From contig MNXO01000022.1 of the NCBI GenBank assembly GCA_001872995.1, positions 1-9,372 of the forward strand: 9,372 nt of DNA. Direction: 5' to 3'. The translations under genes and the position numbers were made by a program. The notes beneath the pieces were generated by a model. That model made no database searches. It was given only the letters and a program-made list of their open reading frames with translations, and was not told the DNA's origin. Positions 5,561 to 9,372 of this stretch are shown in pieces; position 1 is the first letter of the stretch; each line of letters starts with the position of its first letter. The stretch comes from Bacteroidetes bacterium CG2_30_32_10. GTDB taxonomy: Bacteria; Bacteroidota; Bacteroidia; Bacteroidales; CG2-30-32-10.

Positions 5561-8158
5561 ATGAATTTCACAAATTATACCATCAAAGCGCAGGAGGCTA
5601 TTTATAAAGCACAAGATATTGCAACTGCACTCCAACATCAGGCAATTGAGCCGGCTCATATTCTAAAAGGGATGCTTACCGTTGATGATAATGTTACTCC
5701 ATTTTTACTTAAGAAGCTAAACATTAAAATACTAATAGTGAGTCAGGCTCTTGATAAAATTATCGATTCTTTCCCCAAAATAGTGGGCGGGAAAATCTAT
5801 TTATCAAACAATTCTACTTATGTTTTGCAAAGAGCAGAGTCGTTTATGAAGGAATTTAAGGATGATTACATCTCAATTGAACATATTTTATTGGGACTTA
5901 TATCAACCAACGACGTGGTAGCTCAATTATTAAAAGACGCAGGAGCCAATGAAAAAGATTTACGTTTGGCAATTAAAGATATTAGAAAAGGAGCTTCAGT
6001 TAAAGCACAAACTGCAGAAGATACTTATAATGCATTGAATAAGTATGCACGAAATTTAAATGAATTTGCTCAGTCAGGCAAGTTAGACCCTTTGATTGGT
6101 AGAGATGATGAAATACGTCGTATATTGCAAATACTTTCTCGCCGAACCAAGAACAATCCTATTATTGTTGGAGAATCAGGTGTGGGGAAAACTGCTATTG
6201 CAGAAGGTATTGCACAACGTATTATTAATGGAGATGTTCCAGAGGATTTAAAAACAAAACAAATCTTTTCTTTGGATATGGGTGCTTTAATTGCTGGTGC
6301 TAAATACAAAGGTGAGTTTGAAGAACGATTGAAGAGTGTGATCAAAGAAGTAGTCGGTTCGGAAGGAGAAATCATATTATTTATTGATGAAATACATACC
6401 TTAATTGGTGCTGGTTCTGGAGAAGGAGCAATGGATGCTGCTAATATTCTAAAACCTGCATTGGCTCGTGGTGAACTTCGGGCAATTGGAGCAACTACCC
6501 TTAAAGAATATCAAAAGTATTTTGAAAAAGACAAAGCGCTGGAACGTCGTTTTCAGATGGTTTTAATTGATGAACCAAGCCAAGCGGAAGCAGTTTCAAT
6601 TCTAAGAGGATTGAAAGAAAAATACGAAACTTATCACAAAGTGCGTATCAAAGATGATGCTATTATTGCTGCCGTAAACCTTTCTTATCGCTATATTTCC
6701 GACCGTTTTCTTCCCGACAAGGCTATCGACCTTATTGATGAAGCAGCAGCAAAGCTCAGACTCGAAATTAATTCGGTGCCCGAAGAACTCGATGAAATTG
6801 AACGCCGCATTAGACAACTCGAAATTGAACGCGAAGCCATCAAACGCGAAAACGATAAAGCAAAGCTAAAAGAATTAGGCGAAACCATTGCCAACCTTTC
6901 GGAAGAAAGAAATACGATGAAAGCTAAATGGCAACACGAAAAGGATATTGTTGAAAACATTCAAAAGGAAAAGAAAAATATTGAAGAATATAAATTAGAA
7001 GCAGAGCAAGCAGAACGCGCTGGTGATTATGGCAGAGTTGCAGAATTGCGGTACGGGAAAACCAAAGAAGCGGAAAACAATCTGGTAGTATTAAAAGAGA
7101 AGCTGAATGAATCGCAGAAAGATTCTGCGATGATAAAAGAAGAGGTTTCGGCTGAAGATATTGCTGAAATTGTTTCGCGTTGGACGGGTATTCCTGTGAG
7201 CAGGATGCTTCAAAGCGAAAAAGAGAAACTACTTCATCTGGAAGAGGAATTACATAAACGCGTGATAGGGCAAGATGATGCCATTGAAGCAATAGCTGAT
7301 GCAATTCGCAGAAGCAGGGTTGGGTTACAAGATTCTAAAAGACCCATCGGTTCATTTATCTTTTTGGGAACTACTGGTGTTGGAAAAACAGAACTCGCCA
7401 AAGCCTTGGCTGACTTTTTATTTAATAATGAAAATGCTTTGGTACGTATCGATATGTCGGAGTATCAAGAACGTCATACGGTTTCACGACTTATTGGAGC
7501 TCCTCCAGGATACGTTGGTTATGATGAAAGTGGACAATTGACGGAGTTGGTTAGACGTAAACCTTATTCTGTGGTGCTACTGGATGAAATTGAAAAAGCT
7601 CATCCCGATGTGTTTAATATTTTATTGCAAGTGCTGGATGATGGTAGGCTTACCGATAACAAAGGACGTATTGCTGATTTTAAAAACACCATCGTCATTA
7701 TGACTTCCAACATAGGTTCTACGCTTATTCAAGAAAGACTTGAAAAATTGAATGATAAAAACCGCGAAGAACTGCTACTTAAAACACGCATGGATGTGTA
7801 TGATGAGCTAAAGCAAAACATTAGTCCTGAATTTTTGAATAGAATTGATGAAATCATCGTATTTAATCCACTTACAAGAGACGAAATAAAGCAAATTGCG
7901 GAATTACAATTTAAAAATGTACAAAAAATGTTGGCTGTTAATAATATTCAGATAAGCATAACTGCCGATGCCATTGATTGGCTCGCCGAATTGGGATACG
8001 ACCCTCAACTTGGTGCTCGTCCACTGAAGCGAGTTATTCAACGTAAAATATTGAACGAACTTTCTAAACTTATTTTACAAGGAACTATTGCAAAAGATTC
8101 GGAAATAGTAGTAGAATTGAAAGGTTCGGAATTTGTTTTTACCAATAAAACTACTTAA
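5561..8158 (+). CDS. clpB: ATP-dependent disaggregase ClpB (Hsp100)
   Basis: An 865-residue class I AAA+ unfoldase that works with DnaK to pull polypeptides out of aggregates through a hexameric pore. The N-terminal substrate domain covers about 1-150. In NBD1 are Walker A GESGVGKT (204-211), pore-loop Tyr249 in AKYKGEF, Walker B with Asp276-Glu277 in LFIDEIHT, and the arginine-finger motif ALERRFQ. The coiled-coil M-domain, about 395-525, is present and full length; it marks ClpB rather than ClpA or ClpC. In NBD2 are Walker A GTTGVGKT (603-610), pore Tyr651 in PPGYVGY, Walker B Asp675-Glu676 in VVLLDEIEK, and sensor-2 LGARPLKR near the C-terminus. No ClpP-docking IGF/L loop is evident. Length is standard for the family and no catalytic residue is missing. 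The start MNFTNYTIKAQEAI matches homologues. The stop codon lies inside the first unit of a GTGCCTAAAG repeat. Confidence 0.98.
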   Translation: MNFTNYTIKAQEAIYKAQDIATALQHQAIEPAHILKGMLTVDDNVTPFLLKKLNIKILIVSQALDKIIDSFPKIVGGKIYLSNNSTYVLQRAESFMKEFKDDYISIEHILLGLISTNDVVAQLLKDAGANEKDLRLAIKDIRKGASVKAQTAEDTYNALNKYARNLNEFAQSGKLDPLIGRDDEIRRILQILSRRTKNNPIIVGESGVGKTAIAEGIAQRIINGDVPEDLKTKQIFSLDMGALIAGAKYKGEFEERLKSVIKEVVGSEGEIILFIDEIHTLIGAGSGEGAMDAANILKPALARGELRAIGATTLKEYQKYFEKDKALERRFQMVLIDEPSQAEAVSILRGLKEKYETYHKVRIKDDAIIAAVNLSYRYISDRFLPDKAIDLIDEAAAKLRLEINSVPEELDEIERRIRQLEIEREAIKRENDKAKLKELGETIANLSEERNTMKAKWQHEKDIVENIQKEKKNIEEYKLEAEQAERAGDYGRVAELRYGKTKEAENNLVVLKEKLNESQKDSAMIKEEVSAEDIAEIVSRWTGIPVSRMLQSEKEKLLHLEEELHKRVIGQDDAIEAIADAIRRSRVGLQDSKRPIGSFIFLGTTGVGKTELAKALADFLFNNENALVRIDMSEYQERHTVSRLIGAPPGYVGYDESGQLTELVRRKPYSVVLLDEIEKAHPDVFNILLQVLDDGRLTDNKGRIADFKNTIVIMTSNIGSTLIQERLEKLNDKNREELLLKTRMDVYDELKQNISPEFLNRIDEIIVFNPLTRDEIKQIAELQFKNVQKMLAVNNIQISITADAIDWLAELGYDPQLGARPLKRVIQRKILNELSKLILQGTIAKDSEIVVELKGSEFVFTNKTT

Positions 8159-8208
8159 AGTGCCTAAAGTGAGCTAAAGTGCCTAAAGTACTTAGAGTAC
8201 TTTAAGTT
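8155..8208 (+). repeat. GTGCCTAAAG repeat cluster and hairpin after clpB
   Basis: Starting within the clpB stop codon are units CTTAAA, GTGCCTAAA, GTGAGCTAAA, GTGCCTAAA and GTACTTAGAGTACTTTAAGTT. The last forms a perfect 9-bp stem, TAAAGTACT (8184-8192) with AGTACTTTA (8196-8204), around a 3-nt loop. The 22 nt at 8178-8199 are identical to the element after typA. The 22 nt at 8159-8180 are identical to 8762-8783. The hairpin could end or stabilise the clpB transcript, but no T-tract follows. Confidence 0.85.
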
Positions 8209-8222
8209 GAATTTAAAAAGTG

Positions 8223-8230
8223 TATATTTG
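8223..8230 (+). promoter_or_regulatory. -7 box upstream of the Septknot-like gene
   Basis: TATATTTG is an exact TAnnTTTG match, 39 bp upstream of the ATG at 8270 and 65 bp after the clpB stop codon. It suggests that the small gene has its own promoter rather than depending on clpB read-through. A TTG at 8207-8209 is nearer than the usual -33 spacing. Confidence 0.5.
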
Positions 8231-8269
8231 TTTAAATAATAGGTTTGTTACATTTTAAAAACTTGCTAT

Positions 8270-8608
8270 ATGAAAAAGCTATTTATTTTATGCATTGCAT
8301 TGTTAGGGATACTTATCCAAGCACGTTCTCAAAAAATATATTCTACAGATGCCGATTACAAAGCAGATATTAAAGTTTATGTAGTGGATGCGGATTATAA
8401 AGCAGACTTGCTTGTTTACAAAGTAGATGCCGACTACCAAGCCAATGGTAATGAAGGGAAATGGTATTTTACGGATGCTGACTATAAGGCAGATAAGAAA
8501 ATTTATTTTGTTGATGCCGATTATAAAGCAGATTTGCTTATTTATTTTGTAGATTCCGATTATAAAGCAAAGTGGAATAAGGCTTCGAAGAAACAACTTT
8601 TATATTAA
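8270..8608 (+). CDS. Secreted repeat protein, DUF6150/Septknot-like
   Basis: A 112-residue protein with a signal peptide (MKKLFILCIALLGILIQARS, cleavage likely after Ser20 in Ala-Arg-Ser) and a mature chain of about 92 residues. The mature part is six near-identical units of 12-13 residues. Each is a short strand (KIYST, IKVYVV, LLVYKV, KWYFT, KKIYFV, LLIYFV) followed by D-A/S-D-Y-K/Q-A-D/N/K (Asp27, 40, 53, 69, 82 and 95 begin each motif). Unit 3 carries a GNEG insertion (60-63) before Trp65. The end is KWNKASKKQLLY. From memory of the family, this layout matches DUF6150, renamed Septknot, whose fold is a 7_1 knot. The biochemical function is unknown. The signal peptide places this member in the periplasm or outside the cell. 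It stands alone, with a promoter box upstream and a strong hairpin directly after the stop. The gene call is firm; the family call comes from recognition, not a search. Confidence 0.88.
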   Translation: MKKLFILCIALLGILIQARSQKIYSTDADYKADIKVYVVDADYKADLLVYKVDADYQANGNEGKWYFTDADYKADKKIYFVDADYKADLLIYFVDSDYKAKWNKASKKQLLY

Positions 8609-8665
8609 ACCCAAATTACTCAATAGAAGGCTCTCAAGAGCCGAACTATTTGAGTTTTTGGGGTT
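8608..8665 (+). terminator. Long hairpin directly after the Septknot-like gene
   Basis: An extended imperfect stem begins at the last base of the stop codon. CCC-AAA (8610-8615) pairs with TTT-GGG (8657-8662). ACTCAA (8618-8623) pairs with TTGAGT (8650-8655), and TAG (8624-8626) with CTA (8646-8648). The tip GGCTC (8629-8633) pairs with GAGCC (8638-8642) around TCAA. About 20 pairs form in total. No T-tract follows, so it may protect the 3' end or belong to a repeat element rather than act as a classic intrinsic terminator. Confidence 0.6.
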
Positions 8666-8676
8666 AATCCCGATTT

Positions 8677-8747
8677 AGAATTTGTTTCAATGATTGAAAA
8701 TGATTGAATTACAAATTCTTAATCGTTTCAGCATTTCTAATGCTGAA
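8677..8747. repeat. Two further hairpins in the same spacer
   Basis: AGAATTTGT (8677-8685) is the exact complement of ACAAATTCT (8711-8719). Inside lies a separate near-perfect palindrome, TTTCAAT-G-ATTGAAA (8685-8699). Then TTCAGCATT (8727-8735) pairs with AATGCTGAA (8739-8747) around a TCT loop. With the 8608-8665 stem, the whole spacer is an ordered run of stem-loops bounded by AACCC (8608) and GGGTT (8751-8755). No coding frame is present. Confidence 0.75.
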
Positions 8748-8761
8748 TATGGGTTAAAATG

Positions 8762-8802
8762 AGTGCCTAAAGTGAGCTAAAGTACTTAAAGTGCCTAAAG
8801 TT
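8762..8802 (+). repeat. Third GTGCCTAAAG repeat cluster
   Basis: The units GTGCCTAAA, GTGAGCTAAA, GTACTTAAA and GTGCCTAAA lie 18 bp before the ATG of the 65-residue gene. The 22 nt at 8762-8783 equal 8159-8180 after clpB. The AGTACTTAGAGTACT hairpin found at the other two sites is missing here. Confidence 0.85.
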
Positions 8803-8820
8803 ATATAAAACAATAAACCA

Positions 8821-9018
8821 ATGAGTGGATTTAAAGACAACATACAAAAAGGAAAAATTGAATTAATTGTTGGAGCAATTCTCTTGTTAACAGGAATTGC
8901 CATTACTTGTTTGATGTTTGATAGCAATATCAAGCAAAGTAACGGTTTATATACCTTGATGTTTGCCCCTATTATTGCAGGAGCGTTCATTATAATCATG
9001 GGGTTGTTCAAGAAATAA
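8821..9018 (+). CDS. Small two-helix membrane protein, 65 residues
   Basis: The chain begins with a charged N-terminus (MSGFKDNIQKGKIE). A hydrophobic helix follows at about 15-32 (LIVGAILLLTGIAITCLM), then a polar loop FDSNIKQSNG (33-42) and a second helix at about 43-62 containing FAPIIAGAFIIIMG, ending in Lys-Lys. This is a hairpin inner-membrane protein with both ends probably in the cytoplasm. I do not recognise a family. The leader is AAACAATAAACC with no Shine-Dalgarno, normal for Bacteroidota. A GTGCCTAAAG repeat lies directly upstream and no clear TAnnTTTG box is visible, so its promoter is uncertain. The composition (charged end, two clean helices, polar loop) argues that this small frame is real rather than chance. 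The opposite-strand frame 8754-9011 is rejected as its shadow. Confidence 0.68.
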   Translation: MSGFKDNIQKGKIELIVGAILLLTGIAITCLMFDSNIKQSNGLYTLMFAPIIAGAFIIIMGLFKK

Positions 9019-9024
9019 TAACGA

Positions 9025-9104
9025 TTATCGAAAGTATGAGAGTCGCTCCCTGTCCGTCAAGCTGGTGGTGCGGGCTACTCGATAAATAATAGGTGTGATT
9101 TATC
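9025..9104. terminator. Competing hairpins between convergent genes
   Basis: TTATCGA (9025-9031) pairs with TCGATAA (9079-9085), enclosing a GC-rich stretch (about 9042-9080) in which GCTC (9045-9048) can pair with GGGC (9072-9075). GATAAAT (9081-9087) also pairs with ATTTATC (9098-9104), so the two folds exclude each other. Lying between the ends of a plus-strand and a minus-strand gene, it could be a two-way terminator. The GC-rich core stands out from its AT-rich surroundings. Confidence 0.45.
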
Positions 9105-9372
9105 ATCTCAAATAATAATAACAAGATTTTATTTCCCAGTTATGTGTTGTATTAAATTTTTTATAAACACCTGAAAACACTATTCCACAAACAAAAACAC
9201 CGGCTGTAGGTATCATAAAGATAGGATTCATCACAGAAAGTCCAGAACCTATAAACTCGACAGCTAAGGTGGGACCACCAATAAATACGGACGGTAATGA
9301 GATTAAATTCCGAAAAATATATCCTTCTGTAGTGCCATCAACTAGTTTTATATCTTTAAAAAGAATAGTATC
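9103..9372 (-). CDS. C-terminal 89 residues of an unidentified membrane protein (partial)
   Basis: Reading the minus strand from the window edge, one frame stays open for 89 codons to a TGA at 9103-9105. The start lies outside the window. The visible part begins DTILFKDIKLVDGTTEGYIF. It then has two hydrophobic stretches at about 23-44 (NLISLPSVFIGGPTLAVEFI region) and 48-70 (containing MIPTAGVFVCGIVFSG), and ends with a polar, Tyr-rich tail (NTTHNWEIKSCYYYLR). The hydrophobic stretches could be membrane helices. I recognise no family. The KLVDGTTEGYI segment resembles small beta-barrel pieces seen in Bacteroidota envelope proteins, but that is only an impression. It converges on the 65-residue gene, with the hairpin region in between. 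Frame length, absence of stops and normal amino-acid mix support a real gene. Confidence 0.65.
   Translation of the reverse strand, partial: DTILFKDIKLVDGTTEGYIFRNLISLPSVFIGGPTLAVEFIGSGLSVMNPIFMIPTAGVFVCGIVFSGVYKKFNTTHNWEIKSCYYYLR

Noticed and set aside
6924..7304. Minus-strand 126-residue frame inside clpB
   Set aside because: It lies within intact clpB with normal ClpB coding sequence, and its composition looks like antisense translation.
8303..8596. Minus-strand 97-residue frame opposite the Septknot-like gene
   Set aside because: It is the antisense of a repetitive coding sequence. The plus-strand frame has a signal peptide, a known repeat pattern and a promoter box.
8754..9011. Minus-strand 85-residue frame
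   Set aside because: It is the shadow of the 65-residue membrane protein. Its hydrophobicity simply mirrors that gene, and it runs through the GTGCCTAAAG repeat.

Overview
This window most likely comes from the chromosome of a member of the Bacteroidota. The DNA is AT-rich. Start codons lack clear Shine-Dalgarno sequences. Several genes are preceded by TAnnTTTG boxes, the -7 element of the Bacteroidota primary sigma factor. The two large conserved genes, typA/bipA and clpB, have typical sequences. I cannot name a genus from sequence alone.

Layout, left to right. (1) 97-789 (-) encodes a 230-residue helical protein of unknown function. (2) 794-1346 holds a 21-bp tandem repeat, about twelve copies, and a (CT)12 tract. 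Two overlapping minus-strand frames are open through the repeat, and it is unclear whether either is a real gene. (3) 1347-1847 is a very AT-rich spacer carrying a perfect 14-bp inverted repeat. (4) 1848-3182 (-) is a CapA-family metallophosphatase-like protein with a signal peptide and an inverted repeat over its probable promoter. (5) 3437-5245 (-) is typA/bipA and 5561-8158 (+) is clpB, transcribed divergently from a shared 315-bp spacer. (6) 8270-8608 (+) is a small secreted protein made of six DADYKAD-type repeats. I recognise it as DUF6150/Septknot-like, the family predicted to fold as a 7_1 knot. (7) 8608-8760 is a dense run of three hairpins. (8) 8821-9018 (+) is a 65-residue two-helix membrane protein. 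(9) 9103-9372 (-) is the C-terminal end of an unidentified membrane protein that runs off the window.

A short repeat family built on GTGCCTAAAG occurs three times: directly after the typA stop codon, directly after the clpB stop codon (same orientation relative to each gene), and just upstream of the 65-residue gene. The typA and clpB copies share a 22-nt identical block that includes a hairpin.

Functionally, TypA (a ribosome-associated GTPase) and ClpB (a disaggregase) are stress and translation housekeeping factors. The other genes look like envelope or accessory functions, and nothing shows them forming one pathway. I see no complete mobile element, CRISPR array, tRNA or rRNA. The points most worth a second look are the Septknot-like secreted protein, the hairpin cluster after it, the GTGCCTAAAG repeats at gene ends, and the 21-bp repeat next to the dinucleotide tract.
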